A stretch of 64,000 bases of DNA from an uncultured Opitutaceae bacterium (GTDB taxonomy: Bacteria > Verrucomicrobiota > Verrucomicrobiia > Opitutales > Opitutaceae), in NCBI GenBank assembly GCA_937902925.1, contig CALFNN010000081.1, forward strand, positions 1-64,000, given 5' to 3'. Shown piece after piece: positions 55,702 through 64,000 of the stretch. The notes under the pieces are model-generated. The model made no database searches and was not told the DNA's origin. It saw nothing but the letters and a program-made list of their open reading frames with translations. The number at the start of each line of letters is the position of its first letter. Position 1 is the stretch's first letter. The position numbers and the translations under genes were made by a program.

Positions 55702-56601
55702 ATGGAACTCCGGCACCTCCGCTACTTCGTGGCCGTGGCCGAGGAATTGAATTTCCGGCGCGCCGCCGAGCGGCTGCATCTCTCGACGCCGACGCTCAGC
55801 CAGCAGATCAAGGACCTCGAGGATTCCCTCGGCGCCCGGCTGCTCGAGCGCGACACGACCCGCGTGAGCCTGACCGGCCCGGGCGAGGTTTTTTTGCACG
55901 AAGCGCGGCTGGTCCTCGAGCAGGCCGGGCGCGCGGCGGCCGTCACGAAGGATGCGGCGCAGGGCCGGCGCGGCCTGCTGCGCATCGGCAACGCCGGGCC
56001 GTTGTCGCACGGCTTCATGCCCGCGTGCCTCCAGGCGTTCGGCAAACGTTTTCCCGACGTGGAGGTCGTGCTCGTCGAGATCGACCTGAACGACCAGGCC
56101 CGCGCGGTGGGCGTCGGGGAAATCCAACTCGGCTTCACGCTGCGCCCGGATGTCCAAGCTCTCGATGGCCTGGAGCACCATCTCGTCGTCCGCGCCCCGC
56201 TCCGTGTCCTGCTCCACACCGCGCATCCGTTGGCGCGGCAGAAAAAAATCGCGCTGGCGGACGTCGCCCGCGAGCGCCTGCTGGCGATCGGCGGAATGCG
56301 CGTCTCCAGTCACGGCGAGTTGCTCCAGCGCGTGCTCGCCGCCCGCGGCCTGAAGATCGCGCCGCCGCGCGCCGTCAGCGGCTACGAGGCGTTCCTCGCG
56401 ATGGTTGCCAGCGGCCAGGGCGTTTCGCTGCTCCAAAAAACGCCGAGTCTCGGCGCGCTCGAAAGCCTGACGACCCGCCCGCTCAAGGAAGACGGGCCGG
56501 ACCTCACGCTCGAGGCGCACGCCATCTGGCGGAAAGAAACCGCCTCGCCCATCGTGGATAACTTCGTCGCAGTCCTGCGCACGATCCGTCCCGCGGCCTG
56601 A
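55702..56601 (+). CDS. LysR-family transcriptional regulator
   Basis: 299 residues. The N-terminal winged helix-turn-helix (about 2-60: LRHLRYFVAVAEELNFRRAA, SQQIKDLEDSLGARLLER) is canonical, followed by a periplasmic-binding-protein-like effector domain (about 90-295). ATG at 55702 matches the universal LysR start; longer frames would cross the operator. It is divergent from the MarR-EmrAB operon and convergent with the LacI gene, so its target is more likely the efflux operon or itself than the xylan genes. Confidence 0.92.
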   Translation: MELRHLRYFVAVAEELNFRRAAERLHLSTPTLSQQIKDLEDSLGARLLERDTTRVSLTGPGEVFLHEARLVLEQAGRAAAVTKDAAQGRRGLLRIGNAGPLSHGFMPACLQAFGKRFPDVEVVLVEIDLNDQARAVGVGEIQLGFTLRPDVQALDGLEHHLVVRAPLRVLLHTAHPLARQKKIALADVARERLLAIGGMRVSSHGELLQRVLAARGLKIAPPRAVSGYEAFLAMVASGQGVSLLQKTPSLGALESLTTRPLKEDGPDLTLEAHAIWRKETASPIVDNFVAVLRTIRPAA

Positions 56602-56607
56602 ACCGCT

Positions 56608-56630
56608 GCGGGTCCGAGCCCGGCACCCGC
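56608..56630. terminator. Possible bidirectional terminator between LysR and LacI genes
   Basis: GCGGGT (56608-56613) and ACCCGC (56625-56630) with an 11-nt loop, followed by TTTACCTTCTT on the plus strand. It lies in the 30-bp gap between two convergent genes. The loop is long, so strength is uncertain. Confidence 0.4.
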
Positions 56631-56631
56631 T

Positions 56632-57759
56632 TTACCTTCTTCGGCCCGTCTTCATTCCACGCGCCAATGCCACGCGGGCGGCTTTCCGCGGCGGGCAGGT
56701 CGCGCCGTCGAACCATGTGCCCTCGACAAAGGTCGTCGTCGGGATTTCCGGCACGCCGTATTTATTGTGCTGCAGTTGTCCCGCGAGAATTTCCACCGCC
56801 AGCCCGCCAACCTCGGCGTGATTCTGCCGCACGCCCGCGATCGCGCCGGACCGGTCCTCGAGAAAAACGTCGACCACCGCGACGTCGCGCGGCACGCGCA
56901 GCTTCATCTCGGCCAGCACGCCATCGAGGAACGATTTCTTCCCGATCAAGACCTCCGGCCGGTATTTCTCGAACCAGCGCGCGAACGGCTTCGGATCCGG
57001 CGTGACATCCGACTTGCTCTCGTTCAGCCAGCGCTCCACCGGTTCCGGCTCGGGAAAGAGGTGCGCCGGGATCCGCTCCCTCGCCGCCACCGCTTGCTGC
57101 TCGCACAGAAAACCCGCCGTCCACAGGTGGTCGACGGCGTGATCCCAGCCGCGGTGCATCACGAACCCGATCCGCCGGTAGCCGGCCGCGATCACCTTCT
57201 GCATCGCGAGCCGCACGATGTCGCACTGGTTGTTGGTCACGTTGTGCAGCGCCGGCTTGTGCGGGAAATAGTCGATCTTCACCGCGCTGAAATTCTGCCA
57301 GTCGAACTGCAACGCATCGCCCATCTCGCGGCCATGCGACGCGATGATCAGGCCGTTGATGCCGCGCGAGACGAGAATCTGGCTGAGCCTTCCCTGCGTC
57401 ATGCCTTCCTCCTTGAGCCAGAAATGATCCAGTCCGTAGCCGAGCTCCTTCGCCTTCGCCAGCGCCCCCGCGTAAAAGTCCGGATGCGCCGTCACTTTTT
57501 TCCAACCCCAGCGCGTGTTCCAATTCGTGACGTAGGCGAGCGTCGGCGCGTTGCGCCGTTCCATGATCCGCCCGCGATACGCCACCAGCGCGCGCAGGAA
57601 TGGATCCGGCGCGTAGCCCATCTCGCGCGCCAGGGCCTGGATGCGCTGCCGCGTCGACTCCGGCAGCCGCGGATGATTGCGCAGCGCCAGCGAGACGGTC
57701 GTCACGTGCACGCCGGCTTTCACGGCGACGTCGGTAAGGGTGATCCGGCGCTCGTTCAT
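56632..57759 (-). CDS. LacI-family transcriptional regulator of the xylan operon
   Basis: 375 residues. DNA-binding domain about 5-58: TLTDVAVKAGVHVTTVSLAL and the hinge-helix region through MGYAPDP. Then a periplasmic-binding-like ligand domain (about 70-345). Starts at the conserved N-terminus. Divergent from the symporter gene by 184 bp, which marks it as the likely regulator of the glucuronoxylan genes, probably released by a xylo-oligosaccharide or aldouronic acid. Inferred from position, not from sequence. Confidence 0.9.
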   Translation of the reverse strand: MNERRITLTDVAVKAGVHVTTVSLALRNHPRLPESTRQRIQALAREMGYAPDPFLRALVAYRGRIMERRNAPTLAYVTNWNTRWGWKKVTAHPDFYAGALAKAKELGYGLDHFWLKEEGMTQGRLSQILVSRGINGLIIASHGREMGDALQFDWQNFSAVKIDYFPHKPALHNVTNNQCDIVRLAMQKVIAAGYRRIGFVMHRGWDHAVDHLWTAGFLCEQQAVAARERIPAHLFPEPEPVERWLNESKSDVTPDPKPFARWFEKYRPEVLIGKKSFLDGVLAEMKLRVPRDVAVVDVFLEDRSGAIAGVRQNHAEVGGLAVEILAGQLQHNKYGVPEIPTTTFVEGTWFDGATCPPRKAARVALARGMKTGRRR

Positions 57760-57804
57760 GGGGCCGGCTCCAGTGCGACGCGTCCCGCGGCCGGTCTCAA
57801 GTCT

Positions 57805-57814
57805 AATGTTAGCG
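57805..57814. promoter_or_regulatory. Weak candidate LacI-type operator
   Basis: The text TAATGTTAGCG (half-site TGTTAGC, as in many LacI/GalR operators) lies in the divergent region, 46 bp before the LacI gene start and about 130 bp before the symporter. The second half-site is degraded, so this is a hint only. Confidence 0.3.
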
Positions 57815-57943
57815 TGCTCGCCCGGTTGCCGGTCCCCGGTGCGCCCCCGAAATGGGCCGCGAACCCCCGCCGCCCGGCGGCCCGAGCCCGCTCGCCCCGC
57901 TAGACTTTCGGCGCGCGCGCCCGCTTAGTTCACCCAATCCCTC

Positions 57944-59446
57944 ATGAGCGCCCCCACCGCAAAACTTTCCTTCCTCGAGAAGGCCGGCTACAGCGCCGGC
58001 GACGCCGCGGCGAACTTCGTCTTCATGACGATGATCCTGTTCCAGTCGGCTTTCTACACCGACGTCTTCGGCCTCTCCGCCGCCGCCGCCGCCGCGATTC
58101 TGCTCTGGCCGCGCCTGTGGGATGCGTTTTTCGACCCGGTGATGGGTGTGCTCGCCGACCGCACCGACACCCGCTGGGGCAAATTCCGCCCGTGGGTCCT
58201 CTGGACCGCCGTGCCGTGGGCGGTCGTCATGATCCTCGCTTACACGACCCCGCTGGGTTTCGGCATGGGCGCGATGATCGCGTGGGCCGCGATCACCAAC
58301 ACGGTGCTGATGACGCTCTACTCGATGAACAACATGCCCTACTCCGCCCTTGGTGGCGTGATGACGGGCGATCTGAACGAGCGCGCGCGCCTCAACTCCT
58401 ATCGTTTCGTCTCGGCCAACATCGCGCAGTTCATCGTCGGCGGTTTCACCCTGCCCCTGGTGGCGAAGTTCGCGATCGGCCACGACCTGCAATACGGCTG
58501 GCGGATGACGATGACCATCTGGGCTGTCCTTTGCCTCGTCCTCTTCGTCACCACCTTCCTCACCACGCACGAGCGGATCAAGCCGGTCAGCCAGGAGAAG
58601 TCCTCCCCGAAGCACGACTTCCTCGACCTGCTCAAGAACAGCCCGTGGCGGGTCATGGCGATCATGACGCTGATCCACTTCGGCATCCTCTCCTTCCGTG
58701 GCGGCGCGCTCTATAACTACTACCACCACTACGCCGACCGCGCCTCGATGTATGACTTCCTGGAAAAAATCGGCCTCACCAACCATGCGGCGGCCAAGTC
58801 CGGCGGCTTCCTCGACTGGCTGGGTTACATCGTGCATGGCGATCGCAACCAGCTCGCCACCTCCAATGTCGCCGACGTGTTCAACAGCATCATCAACATG
58901 GCCGGCACGGCCACGACCATCACGGTCATCATGCTCTCGGCCTCGTTCGCCGCGCGCTTCGGCAAGAAGGCCGTCGCCGTCGCCGGCTTCGCCCTCTCGA
59001 CCGTCAACGCCCTCGGCTTCTACCTGCTCGCGCCCACCAACACGACCGGCATGCTCCTGATGACCATCACCGGCTCGATCGTCTACGCGCCAACCATCCC
59101 GCTCGTCTGGGCCATCTTTGCCGACGTGGCGGATTACTCCGAATGGCAGACCGGCCGCCGCTTCACCGGCATGGTTTTCGCCACCATCGGCTTCGCCCTC
59201 AAATCCGGCCTGGCCATCGGCTCGGCCGGCTTCCTCTGGGTCATGGCCGGACTGTTCAACTACGACACCAAGCTGTCCGACGCCGCCAACGCCGTCGCCG
59301 GCTACCATGCGTGCAGCAGCATCGCGGTCGGCATCCTTTTCGCCATCTGCACCGGCCTGCTCATCGCCTACAAGCTCAACAAACGCGTGACGATCGAAAT
59401 GGCCGACGAACTCGCCGCGCGCCGCGCGAAAGCCGTCGCCGCCTGA
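57944..59446 (+). CDS. GPH-family oligosaccharide/pentoside:cation symporter
   Basis: 500 residues, about 12 membrane helices. N-terminal EKAGYSAGDAAANFVFMTMI is the signature of the glycoside-pentoside-hexuronide family (MelB/XynB type). The cytoplasmic loop DRTDTRWGKFRPWVLW follows helix 2-3 in this family. A longer insertion near residues 260-300 is typical of verrucomicrobial members. It probably imports xylo-oligosaccharides or aldouronic acids freed by the glycosidases that follow. First gene of the operon divergent from lacI. Confidence 0.92.
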   Translation: MSAPTAKLSFLEKAGYSAGDAAANFVFMTMILFQSAFYTDVFGLSAAAAAAILLWPRLWDAFFDPVMGVLADRTDTRWGKFRPWVLWTAVPWAVVMILAYTTPLGFGMGAMIAWAAITNTVLMTLYSMNNMPYSALGGVMTGDLNERARLNSYRFVSANIAQFIVGGFTLPLVAKFAIGHDLQYGWRMTMTIWAVLCLVLFVTTFLTTHERIKPVSQEKSSPKHDFLDLLKNSPWRVMAIMTLIHFGILSFRGGALYNYYHHYADRASMYDFLEKIGLTNHAAAKSGGFLDWLGYIVHGDRNQLATSNVADVFNSIINMAGTATTITVIMLSASFAARFGKKAVAVAGFALSTVNALGFYLLAPTNTTGMLLMTITGSIVYAPTIPLVWAIFADVADYSEWQTGRRFTGMVFATIGFALKSGLAIGSAGFLWVMAGLFNYDTKLSDAANAVAGYHACSSIAVGILFAICTGLLIAYKLNKRVTIEMADELAARRAKAVAA

Positions 59447-59463
59447 TTCGCGCTCTTGCCGCC

Positions 59464-60687
59464 ATGCCGATCGTGCGGTGGTTGTTCCTCTTCGCCTGTG
59501 CCACCCTCGCCGCTGCCGCGGCGGAACCGGCGGGCGCATTCGCGACCGGGCGTTACCGCGATCTCTTCCACGAATACCTCGGGAAATCCGACGCGGCGGT
59601 CGACGCGAAGCTCGCCGGCGCGTGGCAGCACTTCTTTCGCGGCGACGAAGCCGCGCAGCGGCTCTTCTATCCGATCGCCGGCGACATGGCCTACATTCCC
59701 GACGTCGCCAACAACGACGTCCGCACCGAGGGCCTGTCCTACGGGATGATGATCTGCGTGCAGACCGGCCACCAGCCGGAGTTCAACCAACTCTGGAAAT
59801 ACGCGAAGCATTTCCTGCAGCACGAGAGTGGCCCGATGCGCGGCTACTTCGCCTGGCACAGCACGCTCGACGGCCGCCAGCTCGACCCCGGGCCAGCGTG
59901 CGACGGCGAGGAATGGTTCGTCACCGCACTTTTTTTCGCCGCGCACCGGTGGGGCAACGACGACGGCATCTTCAACTACGAAGCCGAGGCGCAGTCGCTC
60001 CTTCGCACGATGCTGCACAAGGACGAGGAGCCCGGCCACGGCGACGCCACCAACATGATCGACCGCACGGCCCATCAGGTGAACTTCGTGCCCCACGGCC
60101 CGGGCGCCACTTACACGGATCCTTCGTATCATCTGCCCGCGTTCTATGAGCTCTGGGCGCGCTGGGCCGCCGCGCCCGAAGACCGCGCGACGCTCGCCCA
60201 ACTCGCCCCGACGAGCCGCGAGTTTTTTCGCCGCGTCGCGCATCCGCAGACCGGCTTGATGCCCGACCTTTGCGGCTTCGACGGGAAATCCGTGCAACCC
60301 GGGCGCGACGCCTTCCTCTACGACGCGTGGCGCACGCTCTCGAATCCCGCCGTCGACTGGTCGTGGTGGGCCGCCGACCCGTGGGAGATCGCGCAGTCGA
60401 ACCGGGTGCTCGGGTTCCTCGCGGCGCAGGGGCCCAACTGCGTCAACCGGTTCCAATTGGACGGCACGCCGATCGGCCGCGACGTCAACTCGCCCGGCGT
60501 GATCGCGATGGCCGCGTGCGCCGCGCTCGCCGCCGATCGAAAAACCGGCGCGCCGTTCGTGCAACGCCTGTGGGACCTGCCGCTCCCCGAAGGCCGCTAC
60601 CGCTACTACAACGGACTGCTGACCTATTTGGCGCTGCTCGAGGTCAGTGGAAATTTCCGGATCTTCCCGCCGCCGGTGAGTCATTGA
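59464..60687 (+). CDS. GH8 reducing-end xylose-releasing exo-oligoxylanase
   Basis: 407 residues with a signal peptide (about 1-20). The GH8 signature NDVRTEGLSYGMM carries the general acid E89; a second conserved acidic stretch DGEEWF has D147, and FLYDAWRT near D287 fits the base position of the exo-oligoxylanase subgroup (EC 3.2.1.156). This enzyme removes xylose from the reducing end of short xylo-oligosaccharides. The start at 59464 is 17 bp after the symporter stop. The signal peptide suggests a periplasmic enzyme, although characterised Rex enzymes are often cytoplasmic. Confidence 0.9.
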   Translation: MPIVRWLFLFACATLAAAAAEPAGAFATGRYRDLFHEYLGKSDAAVDAKLAGAWQHFFRGDEAAQRLFYPIAGDMAYIPDVANNDVRTEGLSYGMMICVQTGHQPEFNQLWKYAKHFLQHESGPMRGYFAWHSTLDGRQLDPGPACDGEEWFVTALFFAAHRWGNDDGIFNYEAEAQSLLRTMLHKDEEPGHGDATNMIDRTAHQVNFVPHGPGATYTDPSYHLPAFYELWARWAAAPEDRATLAQLAPTSREFFRRVAHPQTGLMPDLCGFDGKSVQPGRDAFLYDAWRTLSNPAVDWSWWAADPWEIAQSNRVLGFLAAQGPNCVNRFQLDGTPIGRDVNSPGVIAMAACAALAADRKTGAPFVQRLWDLPLPEGRYRYYNGLLTYLALLEVSGNFRIFPPPVSH

Positions 60688-60692
60688 CCGCC

Positions 60693-61169
60693 ATGAATGT
60701 ATTCGCCGCGATCGTCAAAGCCACCGTTGGCGGTATCGCCACGACGCTGCTGGCCGGTTGCGCGAGCGATTCAAAACCGGACACCACCGCCGCCGGTCCT
60801 CCCATGAGCCCCCAGCTGGCGGCCTCGCCCGCCGCCGCCGCCGTTGCCAAACTCTCCAGGAATCTCACGGGTGAACAGGTGATCGCGCTGATTGGTCCTC
60901 CCGCCGCCACCAAGCCGATCACGACCGGCGGACTCAACGCCCGGATCTGGTCCTATCCCTTTCGTGGCGCCACCGATGTTCGCCTGGTCCCCGTCGCCAC
61001 CCAGGACGTCCCCGCGATCAATCCCTTGACCGGCCGGGAAACCACTCGAACCGAGCCCGTCTATCAAAACCAAACCATCGAGGTCACCGACACGCTGCAT
61101 CTGCTCATGGTCGAAGATCAGCTGATCGAATGGCGGGTCGTCCGCGACGAAAAGAAGGACTTTCAGTAA
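60693..61169 (+). CDS. Small lipoprotein with BamE/OmlA-like pattern
   Basis: 158 residues. Lipoprotein signal ending TLLAGC (Cys23). The pattern LTGEQVIALIGPPAATKPIT, then RIWSYPF, resembles the SmpA/OmlA (BamE) fold, where a helix with G-x-P is followed by a W-x-Y strand. Placed between the GH8 and GH67 genes with 5- and 3-bp spacings, so it is certainly in the operon; this is unusual because BamE-like proteins work in outer-membrane assembly. Possible role: holding or inserting a glycan-handling outer-membrane protein; unproven. Confidence 0.7.
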   Translation: MNVFAAIVKATVGGIATTLLAGCASDSKPDTTAAGPPMSPQLAASPAAAAVAKLSRNLTGEQVIALIGPPAATKPITTGGLNARIWSYPFRGATDVRLVPVATQDVPAINPLTGRETTRTEPVYQNQTIEVTDTLHLLMVEDQLIEWRVVRDEKKDFQ

Positions 61170-61172
61170 ACC

Positions 61173-63371
61173 ATGATTCGCCGCACTTTTTCCTTCTTCA
61201 CCGCCACCCGGAAGTCCGCGCCATTGGCCTGGCGATGCGTCAGGATGGCCATTGCAGGTCTGGTCATCGGCCTCGCGCTCGGCGCGTCCCGCGCTTTCGC
61301 CGACGATGGTTACCGGCTCTGGCTCCGCTACGACCGGATCGCCGATGAATCGCTCCGCACCGCCGACGCCGCTGCGTTGTCGCACCTCGTCCTCGCCACG
61401 CCCGACGGCACCGACTCGCCGACCCTCACCGCCGCGCGCAACGAGCTCACCGCCGGGTTGAAAGGGCTGCTCGGCCTCGACGCGAAAATCGACCTCGCGA
61501 AATCCACCGATCTCCCCGCCGCCGTCGGCGCCGAGGGCTACTCGCTCCACCGCCGCGGCCGCGACACCGTTGTCATCTCCGCCCGCCATGACGTCGGCGT
61601 GCTCTACGGCGCGTTCGCGCTTTTGCGCGACGTGCAACTCCAGACGCCGCTCGCGAAGCTCGACACCGTCAGCGCACCGAAAATCTCCCGTCGTCTCCTC
61701 GATCACTGGGACAATCTCGATCGCACTATCGAGAGAGGCTACGCCGGCTTCTCGCTGTGGGAATGGTTTTACCTCCCGGAATACCGGAATCCCCGCTATC
61801 GCGACTACGCCCGCGCCTGTGCCTCGCTCGGGCTGAACGGCGCCGTCCTCAACAATGTCAACGCTGACTCCCTCATCCTCAGTTCGCTGTGGCTCCGCAA
61901 GGTCGCCGCCCTCGCGGAGGAGTTCCGCCCTTATGGCATCCGCGTTTACCTTTCCGTCCGCTGGACGGCGCCGAAGGACCTCGGCGGCCCGCAGACCGCC
62001 GACCCGCTCGATCCCGGCGTCGCCGCGTGGTGGCGCGCAAAGGTCGACGAGATCTATAAACTCATTCCCGACTTCGGCGGCTTCCTCGTGAAAGCCAACT
62101 CCGAGGGCGAACCCGGCCCGCAGGACTACGGCCGCACCCATGCCGACGGCGCCAACGTCCTCGCCGACGCGCTCGCGCCCCACGGCGGCATCGTGATGTG
62201 GCGCGCCTTCGTCTACGCCGCGGAGAACACCACCGACCGCGTCAAGCAGGCCTACAACGAATTCATGCCGCTGGACGGCAAGTTCCGCCCCAACGTCGCA
62301 ATCCAGATCAAGAACGGGCCGCTCGATTTCATGCCGCGCGAGCCGTTTCACCCGCTGTTCGGCGGCCTGGCGCACACGTCTGCGGCGCTCGAATTGCAGA
62401 TCACGCAGGAATATCTCGGCCAGGGCACTCAGCTCGCCTACCTCGCCCCGCTCTGGAAGGAAGTCCTCGACGCCGACACCTTCGCCCGTGGCCCCGCCCG
62501 TGGTGAGCTTGCCGAATCCAGCTCGACCGTCGGCCGCGTGATCGATGGCAGCATTTATCATCAACCGCTCACCGTCATCGCCGGTGTCGCCAACACCGGC
62601 ACCGATCGCGACTGGACCGGCCATCCGCTCGCGCAGGCCAACTGGTATGCCTTCGGCCGGCTCGCGTGGGATCACGACCTGACCGCCGCCGCCATCGCCG
62701 ACGAGTGGACGCGCCTGACCTACTCAAACGATCCGCGCGTCGTGCAACCGGTCACGGCGATGCTCCTCGCCTCCCGCGAAACCGTCGTCGATTACTCGAT
62801 GCCGCTCGGCCTGCACCACCTCATGGCCACCGGCCACCACTACGGCCCCGGCCCGTGGGTCGCCGATCTCAAGCGTCCGGACTGGAATCCCGTTTACTAT
62901 CACCGTGCCGATGAAAATGGCCTTGGCGCCGACCGCACCGTCACCGGCTCCAACGCCCTCGAGCAATACGCCCCCGAAGTCGCGAAACGCTGGGCCGACC
63001 TCGCCACCTGCCCGGATGAATATCTGCTGTGGTTTCATCACGTGCCGTGGGACTACCGGATGCGCTCCGGCCGCACGCTCTGGGACGAACTTTGCCTACA
63101 CTACCAACACGGGGTCGAATCCGTCCGTGGCTGGCAGAAAACCTGGGACGGCCTCCAGCCGTTGATCGATGCCGAACGCTTTGCGCACGTAAAAGCCCTC
63201 CTCGTCCGGCAGGAGAGCGACGCCCGCGACTGGCGCGATGCGTGTCTGCTCTACTTTCAAACTTTCTCGAAACGCCCGCTCCCCGCCGGCGTCGAGCCGC
63301 CCGCCCACACGCTCGACTACTACCAAGCCGTCAAACGGCGCTACGCCCCCGGTCACGGCGACGAGAAATAA
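61173..63371 (+). CDS. aguA: GH67 alpha-glucuronidase
   Basis: 732 residues, the usual size for GH67. N-terminal signal (about 25-43), GH67 N-domain, TIM barrel and C-terminal helical domain. Catalytic residues in the usual spacing: acid E311 in KANSEGEPGP, and the base pair D385 (GPLDFMPREP) and E413 (ITQEYLGQG), 28 residues apart as in characterised enzymes. It removes 4-O-methyl-glucuronic acid from the non-reducing-end xylose of aldouronic acids. It works with the GH8 and GH43 enzymes of the operon. Confidence 0.95.
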   Translation: MIRRTFSFFTATRKSAPLAWRCVRMAIAGLVIGLALGASRAFADDGYRLWLRYDRIADESLRTADAAALSHLVLATPDGTDSPTLTAARNELTAGLKGLLGLDAKIDLAKSTDLPAAVGAEGYSLHRRGRDTVVISARHDVGVLYGAFALLRDVQLQTPLAKLDTVSAPKISRRLLDHWDNLDRTIERGYAGFSLWEWFYLPEYRNPRYRDYARACASLGLNGAVLNNVNADSLILSSLWLRKVAALAEEFRPYGIRVYLSVRWTAPKDLGGPQTADPLDPGVAAWWRAKVDEIYKLIPDFGGFLVKANSEGEPGPQDYGRTHADGANVLADALAPHGGIVMWRAFVYAAENTTDRVKQAYNEFMPLDGKFRPNVAIQIKNGPLDFMPREPFHPLFGGLAHTSAALELQITQEYLGQGTQLAYLAPLWKEVLDADTFARGPARGELAESSSTVGRVIDGSIYHQPLTVIAGVANTGTDRDWTGHPLAQANWYAFGRLAWDHDLTAAAIADEWTRLTYSNDPRVVQPVTAMLLASRETVVDYSMPLGLHHLMATGHHYGPGPWVADLKRPDWNPVYYHRADENGLGADRTVTGSNALEQYAPEVAKRWADLATCPDEYLLWFHHVPWDYRMRSGRTLWDELCLHYQHGVESVRGWQKTWDGLQPLIDAERFAHVKALLVRQESDARDWRDACLLYFQTFSKRPLPAGVEPPAHTLDYYQAVKRRYAPGHGDEK

Positions 63372-63401
63372 TCGTCGCCGCAGCCGCTCCTAAAACCGCC
63401 C

Positions 63402-64000
63402 ATGCGCCTGTCGCTTCTCACCACCATGATCGCCACGGCGTTCGCCACCGCCGCGACCGCGGCGCCCGCGCCCGCGCCCGTCGTCTTCGACTGGTTCGAA
63501 TACACCGGCCGCGACACCGCGTTTGCGCCGCCGCTCCCCGCCGGCTCCTACCGCAATCCCATCCTCGCCGGCTTCTATCCCGATCCTAGCCTCTGCCGTG
63601 TTCCGGCTAAAAACGCCTCTGACGCCGACGACTACTATCTCGTCAACTCCACCTTCGCCTATTTCCCCGGCATCCCGATTTTCCACAGTCGCGATCTCGT
63701 CAACTGGACCCAACTCGGCCACGTCATCGAGCGGCCGACGCAGCTGAAATACGATGGGCTTGGCGTGACGCGCGGCCTCTTTGCGCCGACGATCAACTAC
63801 CACGATGGCACATTCTACGTGCTCTGCACGATGGTCGACGGCGGCGGAAACTTTCTCGTCACCGCCACGAATCCCGCCGGCCCGTGGTCCGATCCCGTGT
63901 GGCTCGGCTTCGACGGCATCGACCCGTCGCTCTTCTTCGACGACGACGGCCGCGCGTGGCTCGTCAACAACGGCAATCCGCCCGACAACCATCCACTCTA
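63402..64000 (+). CDS. GH43 glycosidase (beta-xylosidase/arabinofuranosidase type), 3' end cut off
   Basis: The first 199 residues are seen; the gene continues beyond the window. Signal peptide about 1-20, then a short N-terminal extension (VVFDWFEYTGRD) before the five-bladed propeller begins. General base D61 in FYPDPSL and pKa-modulating D174 in GIDPSLFFDDDG are both present; the general acid lies beyond the edge. It should release xylose or arabinose from xylo-oligosaccharides. Xylosidase versus arabinofuranosidase cannot be decided from the part visible. Confidence 0.9.
   Translation, partial: MRLSLLTTMIATAFATAATAAPAPAPVVFDWFEYTGRDTAFAPPLPAGSYRNPILAGFYPDPSLCRVPAKNASDADDYYLVNSTFAYFPGIPIFHSRDLVNWTQLGHVIERPTQLKYDGLGVTRGLFAPTINYHDGTFYVLCTMVDGGGNFLVTATNPAGPWSDPVWLGFDGIDPSLFFDDDGRAWLVNNGNPPDNHPL

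Overview
The window is about 64 kb of high-GC DNA with dense, largely co-directional genes. Duplicated MacB/FtsX-type (ADOP-like) permeases, a sigma-54 two-component system, pseudopilin genes and a glucuronoxylan locus together suggest an Opitutaceae-like member of the Verrucomicrobiota. That placement is inference from gene content, not a database match. Almost every start codon on the plus strand follows a C/T-rich stretch without a Shine-Dalgarno sequence.

Layout. (1) 1-1153, minus strand: two type IV pilin-like genes and the start of a third gene. (2) 1154-4675: a lower-GC regulatory region with a sigma-54 promoter, a small membrane protein, an NtrC-type response regulator and its membrane histidine kinase. 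(3) 4750-39034: a second sigma-54 promoter followed by about 34 kb of plus-strand genes: a periplasmic adaptor, an ABC ATPase, twelve full-length duplicated ABC permeases, one DUF4097-like secreted protein and one TPR protein. Three intergenic gaps in this run hold copies of the same hairpin-forming repeat. (4) 39106-43092: a minus-strand accessory stretch with a TonB-C-like protein, a toxin-antitoxin pair, two small lipoproteins, a coiled-coil membrane protein and a dispersed intergenic repeat; then a nucleotidyltransferase-GHMP kinase fusion (43191-44276). (5) 44384-49603: a thirteenth permease, then a third sigma-54 promoter in front of a small secreted peptide, a second ABC ATPase and a TolC-like outer-membrane protein. 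(6) 49628-55557, minus strand: a MarR-controlled EmrAB/NodT-type efflux operon ending in a quinone-oxidoreductase-like gene, with a divergent LysR gene (55702-56601). (7) 56632-64000: a divergent LacI-type regulator and a xylan-oligosaccharide operon: GPH symporter, GH8 exo-oligoxylanase, small lipoprotein, GH67 alpha-glucuronidase and GH43 (cut by the window end).

How it works together. Adaptor, ATPases, permeases and TolC supply every part of a MacAB-TolC-like tripartite export system, but with thirteen alternative permeases. Three sigma-54 (-24/-12) promoters sit before the regulator operon, the adaptor/ATPase/permease operon and the ATPase/TolC operon. Each has, 111-122 bp upstream (start to start), the same composite dyad, TCCC-N6-GGGA(A/C)-N6-(T/G)TCCC (the last half-site is degenerate at the third promoter). 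This predicts that the local NtrC-type regulator activates its own operon and both halves of the export system. It is the most notable system in the window.
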